Of a stretch of 64,000 nucleotides of DNA, positions 42,308 through 50,043 are shown piece by piece; the stretch's first letter is position 1; each line of letters starts with the position of its first letter. The notes beneath the pieces are model-generated. The model worked only from the letters and a program-made list of their open reading frames with translations, did not search any database and was not told the DNA's origin. The position numbers and the translations under genes were made by a program. This DNA is from Roseimicrobium gellanilyticum (lineage in GTDB: Bacteria > Verrucomicrobiota > Verrucomicrobiia > Verrucomicrobiales > Verrucomicrobiaceae): the NCBI RefSeq assembly GCF_003315205.1, contig NZ_QNRR01000004.1, forward strand, positions 186,001 through 250,000, given 5' to 3'.

Positions 42308-43384
42308 ATGACTCCTGATACATCATCTTCCACGACCCCAATTCCCTTCCGCATCCACCGCTGGTTCGGCAAATCTGCGTGGATCACACTCGCAGTCTTC
42401 ATCCTGGGACGACTCGCGCTGGAGCCCCTTCGCGCACTCCCCATGTATGACATCCGGGGCATGGATGCGTATGGAGCGGTGGAGAATTTCCAACTCCGCA
42501 AGCAGGACACGCCGGTGAAGATTGGCTTCTTTGGCACGAGCCAGAGTGTGTGGGGGGTGATCTCAGATGAAGCCGCACGCATGTGGGGCGTGCCTGAGAG
42601 GGAGGTGCGGAATCTCTCCATCGAAGGTGGCACGCCGTTTGGTATGTGGTCCTTAATCCGGCGCAATGAGGAACTGCTCTCCGGGCTGCGCGTGGCCATT
42701 GTGGAGGTGAATCCCTTTGTCTTGCGCCAGAGCCTGGATGCGGACCAGCGCGTGCGGGCGAATCTGGCCCAGCATGCCACGCTCTATGAACGCATCCAAG
42801 TGCGCCCGCGCAGTGAACGCATGGGCCACCTGGTGGAGTGGCTGCTCCCGGTGCGCTCGGTGCGGCGCTCGCTCTACACGGCGACGTTGAATGTCATCGA
42901 TCCGGCGCCGGGGAATCCCATTTATCCCTGGCCGGAGAAACGGGTCACTCCCATGGCGGACTGGAAGGCGGAGAACGCGATGGCGCACACGGAAAAAGGG
43001 CGCAAGCTCATCGCCCCCGAGCTCGCGGCGAAGCGGGTGCTGGGACATTGGAAGCTCTCTGCCTTGCAGGATCATGCCTTCCGCAAAAGCCTGGAGTGGT
43101 TCCACGCGCATGGCGTGAAGGTGATCTTCCACGAGCTACCGGTGCACCCGGAGGTGTACGCGGCGATGCATGACGACCCGGACTTCCGAAGCGGAAATGC
43201 GGCCTTCCTCCGCTATGTGGACTCCTTGAAGCCCGCTCCCGTCGCGTGCATCCTCACGCCGAATCCTGCCATGTGCCGCCTCGCTGCGGAACACATGGCC
43301 GACCGCACGCACTGCAATGAACTCGGCGCGCGCATCTATTCACGCTACCTCGCGGAAAAGCTGAAGTGGGATGTGGTGGAGTAG
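42308..43384 (+). CDS. Membrane-anchored SGNH-like protein, AlgJ/AlgX-type partner of the MBOAT protein
   Basis: 358 residues with one N-terminal transmembrane helix (SAWITLAVFILGRLAL, about 24-39). The external domain begins with IGFFGTSQSVWGVISDEAARMWG, a G-x-S nucleophile block of the SGNH type. RTHCNELGARIYSRYL near the C-terminus could hold the catalytic His, preceded by an Asp. Proteins like this receive the acyl group from the MBOAT partner and place it on a glycan, or deacylate it. Convergent with the next gene, 6 bp between stops. Confidence 0.78.
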   Translation: MTPDTSSSTTPIPFRIHRWFGKSAWITLAVFILGRLALEPLRALPMYDIRGMDAYGAVENFQLRKQDTPVKIGFFGTSQSVWGVISDEAARMWGVPEREVRNLSIEGGTPFGMWSLIRRNEELLSGLRVAIVEVNPFVLRQSLDADQRVRANLAQHATLYERIQVRPRSERMGHLVEWLLPVRSVRRSLYTATLNVIDPAPGNPIYPWPEKRVTPMADWKAENAMAHTEKGRKLIAPELAAKRVLGHWKLSALQDHAFRKSLEWFHAHGVKVIFHELPVHPEVYAAMHDDPDFRSGNAAFLRYVDSLKPAPVACILTPNPAMCRLAAEHMADRTHCNELGARIYSRYLAEKLKWDVVE

Positions 43385-43390
43385 CGACCG

Positions 43391-43849
43391 TCACCTCAAG
43401 GCGAGCGATCTCATCAGGGGGTAGTCGATGACCCCGGTGACGGGAAGTCCATACCGCACCTGGTAGCGACGAATGGCGCTGCGGCTTTGCGGACCGATGA
43501 TTCCATCGATATTGCCGTAGTAGTAGCCTCTTCGTGCCAATGCAATCTGCACGTCGGAGGCCAGCGTGGGCCGGTTGTAGTAGGAGTAGCTGACGGCGGG
43601 CCGGTAGTACGGGCGGTAACCGTATCCATAACCATAGCCGTACGGCTCATAGTATGCAGGTCGATAGTAGGCCGGACGGAAGAGCGGGTACGACCAGAAC
43701 AGCCCCGGGCTGAAGCCAATGGCCCAGCTTGATCCGCCGTGGTAATGTCCGCCACCGTAGCAGCCGCCGCGATGACCGGCCTGAAGTGGGGAATAACTTG
43801 TGATCAGAGCCAGCGCTACTCCGACCGATAGTGAAAGGATTCGTTTCAT
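43391..43849 (-). CDS. Secreted peptidoglycan-binding-domain protein with Tyr/Gly/Pro-rich region
   Basis: 152 residues. ATG 43849 is preceded by GGGAGG at good spacing, one of the few clear Shine-Dalgarno sites here. A signal peptide (1-25) is followed by a His/Gly-rich part and a low-complexity Tyr region (RPAYYRPAYYEPYGYGYGYG). A C-terminal PG_binding_1 domain (about 95-152) has LASDVQIALARRGYYYGNIDG, IIGPQSRSAIRRYQ and LPVTGVIDYPLM. It probably binds peptidoglycan in the periplasm. Similar short proteins occur widely and their function is unknown. Confidence 0.85.
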   Translation of the reverse strand: MKRILSLSVGVALALITSYSPLQAGHRGGCYGGGHYHGGSSWAIGFSPGLFWSYPLFRPAYYRPAYYEPYGYGYGYGYRPYYRPAVSYSYYNRPTLASDVQIALARRGYYYGNIDGIIGPQSRSAIRRYQVRYGLPVTGVIDYPLMRSLALR

Positions 43850-44103
43850 GGCATCCTCCCTTGTCCTTGAAGTCAGGTGTTTTTTGACCCGCTTAAGCAG
43901 GTCCTGTTCAAGGGAAGGTCGGGGCGTTGCGGCGGTGCGCAAGCCCTTTTTCCCAGCTCCGAGCATGGCGCTCAGGCACAGGAAATTGGCGGGTGCGTGA
44001 GGTATGCATGGGTTCGTGTGTCGCTTCGCGACTGAGCTTCTCAGGTTTAGCCGGCACCGTCACTTGTGCCTTCGCCCCTGTTGCCTGGCGCTTTCATCGT
44101 TCT

Positions 44104-44790
44104 TCACTTACCCACGTTCGCCTTCAGCACGAGGGCGGAGCTGTCGGGGAGGAACTCGACGGCGCCGACGTGCTTCAGCACTTCGGCCACGTCCGTGTTG
44201 TTCTTGGAGACAGCGAGCCAGGGGATGGTTTGCAACTGGCCGATGAAGCCGGGGCTCACGGTCTTGCCGGGGACTTCCACGGTATCGAGATACACATCGA
44301 AGTTTCCGCCATCCACTCTTGGCAGGAAGCTGGCACTCCCTACGAGGAAGCGATCTGGGGCCTTGCTGAGGGGGAGGTTGTTCATCTGCCATCGGATGTT
44401 CGCCAGAAGGCGGCCAGCCTTGCCATCCATCGCCGTGAAATGCACCACGTTGCGATAGTCGTAGTCGCCAATCTTCTTTTCCCCGGCGAGCGCGATCACT
44501 TGATTCAGGTCTTCGAGCGAGAGCGTGAGGGTGGCGGGCTTGTCTTTCTTCGCCTCTTCGCTGAAGGCATCGATCTTCTTCTGCAACGCCTCGCGTGTGG
44601 CATCGGTGAGCACGCTGGCCGCCAGGGAGGGGGCATCATGCACGGTGAAGGAGGCAATTTCCTTGTCCTGCTTGTACCCGCTGTAGAGCATCCATCCCAC
44701 AATGCCACCGAACGTGAGCGCGGCGATGATCATGATGGCGCATCCGTAAAAGGGATTCGAGCCGCTGACGGGTTCTTTGACGACGGACAT
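44104..44790 (-). CDS. Membrane-anchored protein of unknown function
   Basis: 228 residues from ATG 44790. One transmembrane helix (AIMIIAALTFGGIVGWML, about 18-35) precedes an external domain that alternates helix and strand. No motif that I recognise. The mature part includes LTLSLEDLNQVIALAGEKKIGDYDY, a phrase suggesting a lipid- or ligand-binding barrel, but this is speculative. Two heptanucleotide arrays lie just upstream of the gene. Confidence 0.65.
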   Translation of the reverse strand: MSVVKEPVSGSNPFYGCAIMIIAALTFGGIVGWMLYSGYKQDKEIASFTVHDAPSLAASVLTDATREALQKKIDAFSEEAKKDKPATLTLSLEDLNQVIALAGEKKIGDYDYRNVVHFTAMDGKAGRLLANIRWQMNNLPLSKAPDRFLVGSASFLPRVDGGNFDVYLDTVEVPGKTVSPGFIGQLQTIPWLAVSKNNTDVAEVLKHVGAVEFLPDSSALVLKANVGK

Positions 44791-44850
44791 GGGGAGGCGT
44801 GGGGAGGGGCAGTTCTGATCCGCTGTGATGGGGTGCAGGTCAAGGGGAAT

Positions 44851-44899
44851 GGTCATTGGTCAGTAGTCAGTAGTCAGTAGTCAGTAGTCAGTAGTCAGT
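44851..44899. repeat. Heptanucleotide tandem array 1
   Basis: Seven near-perfect 7-bp units, GGTCATT, GGTCAGT and five AGTCAGT. The units are related by reverse complement to the array at 44947-45044, and TTGGTCA occurs within both. Confidence 0.9.
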
Positions 44900-44946
44900 A
44901 GCTCTCGAAGAATGCAGTTGGTCATTGGCTGCACCTCGCGGGTGCC

Positions 44947-45044
44947 GACCAATGACCAATGACCAATGACCAGTGACCAGTGACCAGTGACCAGTGACCA
45001 GTGACCAGTGACCAGTGACTGATGACCAGTGACTGATGACTAAT
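44947..45044. repeat. Heptanucleotide tandem array 2
   Basis: Fourteen 7-bp units: three GACCAAT, seven GACCAGT, then GACTGAT, GACCAGT, GACTGAT and GACTAAT. Its reverse complement contains TTGGTC- and CTGGTC-type units like array 1. The two arrays face each other across 47 bp, 9 bp past the stop of the dehydrogenase gene. Confidence 0.9.
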
Positions 45045-45053
45045 GACAATCCC

Positions 45054-45818
45054 TTATGCAGCAAACCCACCATCCGCGAGCAAACTCGCACCCGTGATGT
45101 AGCTGGCTTCCGGGCTCGCGAGGAAGGCAACGAAGTTCGCAATCTCCTCTGTATGTCCATAACGCTGGAGGGCCAGGAGAGGGATGAGCGTTTTGGCGAA
45201 ATCCGTGTCCGCAGGATTCATGTCCGTGTCGATTGGGCCGGGCTGCACATTGTTCACCGTGATGCCACGAGCACCGAGGTCACGGGCTGCGCCTTTGGTG
45301 AAGCCTTCGAGGGCAGACTTGCTCATCGCGTAGACGGAGCCACCGAGGAAAGGCATGCGGTCGCTGTTCGTGCTGCCGATGTGGATGATGCGGCCATGGT
45401 CCCGCATGTGGCGCGCGGCTTCTTGCGTGGCGATGAAAACGCCGCGCACATTGACGCCGATGACCTTTTCGAAGTCGGCCATCGCAAACTCCGTGATGGG
45501 TGCCATGGCAGCGACGCCAGCGTTGTTGACGAGGATGTCGAGGCGGCCAAACGCACCAACGGTCTTCGCGACGGAGAGGCGCACGGCTTCTTCATTCGCG
45601 GCATCGGCCTGGATGGCGATGGCTTTGCCACCTGCCGCTTCGATGTCCTTCACCACGGCATCTGCCTTGTCTGGTGAGGAGGTGTAGGTGATGGCAACGC
45701 TCGCACCATCAGCCGCGAGGCGTTTCGCAATCGCCGCGCCGATGCTGCGGGAGCCGCCAGTGACAAGAGCGACCTTGCCGGTGAGTTTCTTGGTAGTGAT
45801 ATTCGTGTTCGTGCTCAT
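45054..45818 (-). CDS. Short-chain dehydrogenase/reductase, FabG-like
   Basis: 254 residues from ATG 45818. The NADP-binding motif is TGGSRSIGAAIAKRLAADG, followed by VNNAGVAA, the catalytic Ser in IIHIGSTNSDRM and Tyr/Lys in YAMSKSALEGFTKG. The ending FLASPEASYITGASLLADGG is typical of SDRs. Substrate unknown. It belongs to a cluster of three SDR genes on this strand but is separated from the next one by repeats and a terminator. Confidence 0.92.
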   Translation of the reverse strand: MSTNTNITTKKLTGKVALVTGGSRSIGAAIAKRLAADGASVAITYTSSPDKADAVVKDIEAAGGKAIAIQADAANEEAVRLSVAKTVGAFGRLDILVNNAGVAAMAPITEFAMADFEKVIGVNVRGVFIATQEAARHMRDHGRIIHIGSTNSDRMPFLGGSVYAMSKSALEGFTKGAARDLGARGITVNNVQPGPIDTDMNPADTDFAKTLIPLLALQRYGHTEEIANFVAFLASPEASYITGASLLADGGFAA

Positions 45819-45935
45819 GATGTTCTTTCTTGTTTCTCCTGTCTTGGCATTGAAACAGAGGTAACCGCGAAGCTGGAATCGGCCCAATACCATGATCCTT
45901 GGGCAGCCATGCTTTTCAGGTATGGCTCATAAAAG

Positions 45936-46060
45936 GGAGGTTAGGCCTCCCGGCCTGACAGCGGGCGTTGGGCCTCTGGCCTGACGGGAGAAAATGATGC
46001 TACAGGGACGACTCGCGTTAACCGCAAAGATGCAGAGGAGCAAAGGACGCAAAGGTGGGA
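45936..46060. repeat. Repeat families B and F in tandem
   Basis: Family B: GGAGGTTAGGCCTCCCGGCC, then GCGGGCGTTGGGCC. Family F in inverted orientation: GACTCGCGTTAACCGCAAAG then CAAAGGACGCAAAGG, mirroring 32551-32593. Confidence 0.7.
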
Positions 46061-46205
46061 GAAGGTGTGGCTGGCGAGGCTGTGGATGTAACTAACCTTG
46101 GTGAATCCTCCGATGCAGAGGAGGCAAAGATGCGCAGGGCACGTGATGGGTGGGATCGCGTCGGCGAGTTTCCAGCGCAAAGCAACCAAGCAGCAAATGA
46201 TCAGA

Positions 46206-46234
46206 CAAAAAATGGAGGCATGAATGCCCCCATT
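46206..46234 (-). terminator. Rho-independent terminator of the SDR operon
   Basis: On the minus strand AATGGGGGCA-TTCA-TGCCTCCATT forms a 10-bp stem with one mismatch, and it is followed by TTTTTTG. It lies 46 bp past the stop of the SDR gene at 46280. Confidence 0.75.
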
Positions 46235-46279
46235 CCTTGAGATGAGCGATGAATGGTGAACTCTCAGGTTCTCCTCTTT

Positions 46280-47041
46280 TCACAAGAACATCCCGCCCGA
46301 CGCCTCAAGCCGCTGCGCGTTTACCCAGCGCCCTTCTTCGGAGCAGAGGAAGCTCACCACGCCGCCGATGTCATCCGGCACGCCGACGCGACCGAGGGCG
46401 GTGTTTGCACTGAGGATGTCGCGCATGCCGGGGTGGGAAAGCGCTTCCTTCGTGAAGTCCGTCTCAATGGCACCGGGAGCCACGGCGTTCACGTTGATGC
46501 GGCGCTTGCCGAGTTCCTTCGCGAGGTAGCGAGTGAGCACTTCAATCGCGCCCTTCATGGAGGCATAGGCGGCATAGCCGGGGATGCTGAAGCGGGCGAG
46601 ACCAGTGGAGGTATTCACAATGCGTCCGCCATCCGCAATCAAGGGAAGCAGGCGCTGGGTGAGGAAGAAGACGCCCTTGAAGTGCACGTTCATGAGGCTG
46701 TCGAATTGGTCCTCCGTGGTCTCGGCGAAGGGTGCGGCGATGTCGATGCCGGCGTTGTTCACCAGAAAGTCGAAGGTGTCACGCTGCCAGTTGGATTGCA
46801 GCGTTTCCTTCAGCGTGGTGGCGAAGGCTTCAAACGTCTTCGTCAGCGAGGTGTCGATCTGCAATGCCACGGCCTTGCGGCCGAGCGAGGTGATTTCCGC
46901 CACGACGGCGTCGCCTTCCTCCTTGCCCTTGCGGTAGGTGACGATGACGTCTGCTCCGGAGCGGGCGAGCTGCAGGGCGATATTCCTGCCCAGGCCACGG
47001 CTGCTTCCGGTGACGAGGGCGATTTTGTTCTCGTGTTTCAT
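46280..47041 (-). CDS. Short-chain dehydrogenase/reductase
   Basis: 253 residues. The cofactor motif is TGSSRGLGRNIALQLARSG, then VNNAGIDI, the Ser in RIVNTSTGLARFS, and YAAYASMKGAIEVLTRYLA with the Tyr-x3-Lys pair. It ends FLCSEEGRWVNAQRLEASGG, a standard SDR tail. It is 59 bp downstream of the third SDR gene and probably shares its promoter. The natural substrate is not evident. Confidence 0.92.
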   Translation of the reverse strand: MKHENKIALVTGSSRGLGRNIALQLARSGADVIVTYRKGKEEGDAVVAEITSLGRKAVALQIDTSLTKTFEAFATTLKETLQSNWQRDTFDFLVNNAGIDIAAPFAETTEDQFDSLMNVHFKGVFFLTQRLLPLIADGGRIVNTSTGLARFSIPGYAAYASMKGAIEVLTRYLAKELGKRRINVNAVAPGAIETDFTKEALSHPGMRDILSANTALGRVGVPDDIGGVVSFLCSEEGRWVNAQRLEASGGMFL

Positions 47042-47100
47042 GAGCGTATCAGAACTGGATTTGAGATGACGATGAAAAGGAATCGAATGGAGAGGCGCGG

Positions 47101-47841
47101 TTACTGATTGCCAGCGGTGGGACGCACGATGATTTCATTCACGTCCACATCGGCGGGCTGCTCGATGGCATAGGCCATGGCGCGGGCGATGGAGTCGGGC
47201 GTGAGAGCGACCTTGCGGAAGTCATCAATCGCTTCGCGTGTGGCCGGGTCGGAGATGGTGTGGGCGAGTTCCGACTCCACCACGCCGGGGGAGATGACGG
47301 TGACACGCACATCCTTGTTCTCCAGCCGGAGGCCTTCGGAGATGGCGAGCACGGCGAACTTCGTGCCGCAGTACACCGCACAGGTGGGCCACACCTGGTG
47401 CCCACCGATGGAGGATACATTGATGATCTGGCCGGACTTGTGCTCACGCATGTGGGGCAGCACGGAGGCGATGCCGTGGAGCACGCCGCGGATGTTCACG
47501 TCGATCATCTGGTTCCACTCGCTGATCTTCAGCTCATGCATGGGGGAGAGGGGCATGACGCCGGCGTTGTTGATGAGGACGTCGATGCGGCCAAAGGTCT
47601 CGAGCGCATAGTCCGCGAAGGATTGCACGCTGGCGAGGTCGGCCACGTCGAGAGCCTTGTACTCGGCGGTGCCACCTGCTTCGCGAATCTCGGCGACCAG
47701 CTTCTCCAGGCGGTCGGTGCGGCGTGCACCGAGGAGCAGCTTCCCACCCCGGGCGGCGAGATGGCGGGCGGTGGCTTCACCGATGCCACTGCTGGCGCCA
47801 GTGATGAGGATGACTTTGTTTTCAATGGAGATGGTGTTCAT
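47101..47841 (-). CDS. Short-chain dehydrogenase/reductase
   Basis: 246 residues from ATG 47841. The motif is TGASSGIGEATARHLAARG, with INNAGVMPLSP, the Ser in IINVSSIGGHQ and Tyr/Lys in YCGTKFAVLAISEGLR. It ends VDVNEIIVRPTAGNQ, the form of many oxidoreductases of the YdfG/YdaD type. First gene of the two-gene SDR operon and divergent from an AraC-type regulator. Confidence 0.92.
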   Translation of the reverse strand: MNTISIENKVILITGASSGIGEATARHLAARGGKLLLGARRTDRLEKLVAEIREAGGTAEYKALDVADLASVQSFADYALETFGRIDVLINNAGVMPLSPMHELKISEWNQMIDVNIRGVLHGIASVLPHMREHKSGQIINVSSIGGHQVWPTCAVYCGTKFAVLAISEGLRLENKDVRVTVISPGVVESELAHTISDPATREAIDDFRKVALTPDSIARAMAYAIEQPADVDVNEIIVRPTAGNQ

Positions 47842-48015
47842 AAGAGATGGGGCTTTCAGCGGTGAAGGGTGAATTCCCTTCCGAACCGACGCTGACACCT
47901 GTAGCTCCACTGGCGAAAAAGCGCCATACACAGACCTCCAGAAGACTTGCCTGATTCTCCGGGAATGGGGAAAAGGGTTGTGGGGAAGGTGGGTGTGGTG
48001 TTGCCTAATCCTGGA

Positions 48016-48957
48016 ATGAAACAAAAGAGTCAACCTCGCCTCTCCCGTCCCGCGCCGCCCCCGCCGCCAGCGTATCCCCGCATGGTTTCCTTGCTCTCGG
48101 AACTGGCGCAGGGAGAGGGCTTCTGTGCGTCACGGCTGCCGGGAGTGCGGTTCATGCGCGCCCCACGGCATGTGCCTCGCAGTCCCATCGCGTATGAGCC
48201 GGGCATCTTCATCGTGTGCCAGGGGAGGAAGATGGGTTACTTGGGGGGACGCACCTTTGTTTATGATGCGAACCACTATCTTGTATTATCCGTGCCGTTG
48301 CCTTTCGAGTGCGAGACGGAAGGAAGCGAGGAGGAACCCCTGCTGGGCATTTCTATCAGTGTGACACCAGCGATGGTGACGGAGTTGCTCATGCAGATGG
48401 GCACCGCGCAGCCATTGAACGGTCCGCGTCCGCAGGCGATTGAGAGCACGGCGGTGGATGAGGGACTGGCGAGCGCCACGATGCGCCTGCTGGAGGCGCT
48501 GACGAGTGTGGAGGAGGCTCGCATCCTGGGGCCGCAGATTGTGCGTGAGATCACGTATCGTGTGCTGCAGGGGAAACTGGGGCACAACCTGCGCGCGCTC
48601 TCCGCGCCGCACAGCCACTTTGGGCAAATCAGTCGTGTGCTGCAGCGCATGCATACGGAGTATGCGGAGACCTATGAAGTGGAGGAGCTTGCTCGCGAGG
48701 CTGGGATGAGTGTCTCCACCTTCCACGCACACTTCAAGGCGGTGACCTCCTCCTCGCCGCTGCAATATGTGAAGAATGTGAAGCTGCACAAGGCTCGCAT
48801 GCTCATGGTGCACGAAGGCGCGAGCGCTGGCGCGGCTGCCGCGGAGGTGGGGTATGAGAGCGTCTCGCAGTTCAGCCGTGAGTTTAAGCGGCTCTTCGGC
48901 GCGGGCCCTGCGGCCGAGGCAAAGCAGTGGCGCGGGACGCTGATGCGGTTTGCGTGA
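48016..48957 (+). CDS. AraC family transcriptional regulator
   Basis: 313 residues from ATG 48016. The N-terminal cupin-like effector domain of the AraC_N type spans about 20-190 (FIVCQGRKMGYLGGRTFVYDANHYLVLSVPLPFE as one block, ISVTPAMVTELL). The C-terminal pair of helix-turn-helix motifs lies at about 210-310 (VEELAREAGMSVSTFHAHFK, AAAEVGYESVSQFSREFKRLFG). It probably controls the divergent SDR operon; this group often regulates SDR or aldo-keto reductase genes. TTG/ATG codons up to 23 residues upstream are also possible. Confidence 0.92.
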   Translation: MKQKSQPRLSRPAPPPPPAYPRMVSLLSELAQGEGFCASRLPGVRFMRAPRHVPRSPIAYEPGIFIVCQGRKMGYLGGRTFVYDANHYLVLSVPLPFECETEGSEEEPLLGISISVTPAMVTELLMQMGTAQPLNGPRPQAIESTAVDEGLASATMRLLEALTSVEEARILGPQIVREITYRVLQGKLGHNLRALSAPHSHFGQISRVLQRMHTEYAETYEVEELAREAGMSVSTFHAHFKAVTSSSPLQYVKNVKLHKARMLMVHEGASAGAAAAEVGYESVSQFSREFKRLFGAGPAAEAKQWRGTLMRFA

Positions 48958-49064
48958 GGGGCGAGATGCTTGAGGTGGGGAGGTCGCCGAAGGGAGCGCG
49001 GCCTTTTGGGTGGGCTTCGTGTGTCTGTGTTGAATCCCAACCCGCCTTCGCTAGCATGGCTGCG

Positions 49065-50012
49065 ATGGAACTGCGGCATCTGAGATACTTCCAGGCGGTG
49101 GCAGAGGCGCTGAACTTCACGAAGGCGGCGGCGCAACTCCGCGTAGCGCAGCCTGCGCTGAGCCGCCAGGTGCAGGATCTGGAGGATGAAATCGGCGTGG
49201 ACCTGCTCGTGCGCAGTCCGCGTGGGGTAGCGCTGACGGCCGAGGGAAAGCTCTTCCTGGCCGAAGTGAAAGATCTTCTCACTCGTGCGGACGAAGCCGT
49301 GGAAAAGGTGCGTGCGCTCGCCCGTGGCGAGTACGGCGAGCTGCATGTGGGGTATGCGCCCACACCCACGAGTGAAATCCTGCCGCGTGCGCTCGCTTCA
49401 TTTCAAGAGGCTGCGCCGCGCGTTCATGTGGTGCTTCATGACCTGGCCGGAGATGAAATGTACGCCGGTCTCCGCGAAGGTGCACTGCATCTGGCCATCA
49501 CCGCACAGTCTGCTTGGGATGCACCCATCACTGGCGTGGCGTATGAAGAGCTGCGGCAGTATCCCTTCTGTGTGGCTCTGGCTCCTGGGCATCGCTTCGC
49601 GAAGCTGAAGGCCGTGTCCCTGGCAGAAGTGGCCTCAGAGCCCCTCGTGGCTCTGCGCAAGCGCGACTACTCCGAGTATCATGTGATCCTGGATAGGATA
49701 TTCGCGCCGTCCAAACTCCGCCTGCGCATTGCCGCGGAGGTCGATGGAGCGAATACCCTCATCACCGGCGTGGAATCGGGCAGGGGAGTGGCGGTGGTCA
49801 CTGAACTCTTCCGGGGCATCACAGGCGACCGCCTGCTCTATCGTCCCATCACGGGCTGCCCCATCGCGCAGAGCGTGGGAATAGCGACTGCTGCGCAAGG
49901 GGACATCACACCTGCGGGTGAGAAGTTTCGCGAAGTGCTGCGGGATGTCGCGAAAGGACTGGGCACCGCGAGTGGCAGGAAGGGAACTGCCTCGGTGAGG
50001 GGGAAGAGATAG
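49065..50012 (+). CDS. LysR family transcriptional regulator
   Basis: 315 residues from ATG 49065 (ATG 49056 would add three). The winged helix starts ELRHLRYFQAVAEALNFTKA, with LRVAQPALSRQVQDLE. The effector domain begins near residue 90 (GELHVGYAPTPTSEILPRAL). It is very like the LysR at 22442 in layout. The target is not clear; it lies 107 bp after the AraC gene on the same strand. Convergent with the beta-helix gene, 31 bp between stops. Confidence 0.9.
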   Translation: MELRHLRYFQAVAEALNFTKAAAQLRVAQPALSRQVQDLEDEIGVDLLVRSPRGVALTAEGKLFLAEVKDLLTRADEAVEKVRALARGEYGELHVGYAPTPTSEILPRALASFQEAAPRVHVVLHDLAGDEMYAGLREGALHLAITAQSAWDAPITGVAYEELRQYPFCVALAPGHRFAKLKAVSLAEVASEPLVALRKRDYSEYHVILDRIFAPSKLRLRIAAEVDGANTLITGVESGRGVAVVTELFRGITGDRLLYRPITGCPIAQSVGIATAAQGDITPAGEKFREVLRDVAKGLGTASGRKGTASVRGKR

Positions 50013-50043
50013 TCGTCGGAGCTGTACGCCGACAGCGATCACC

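Larger units (their letters stand above)
45819..46279. other. Intergenic region of about 460 bp, mostly repeats and a terminator
   Basis: It contains a family B double hairpin (45936-45988), a family F copy (46005-46060), an inverted GCTGCTTTGCG-type motif (46176-46198) and a terminator for the upstream SDR gene (46206-46234). No gene is seen. Confidence 0.6.

Noticed and set aside
44851-45044. Possible CRISPR array
   Set aside because: Units are 7 bp and contiguous with no spacers, and no cas gene is present.
45941-46189. Minus-strand open frame in the SDR intergenic region
   Set aside because: It is composed of family B and family F repeat sequence.
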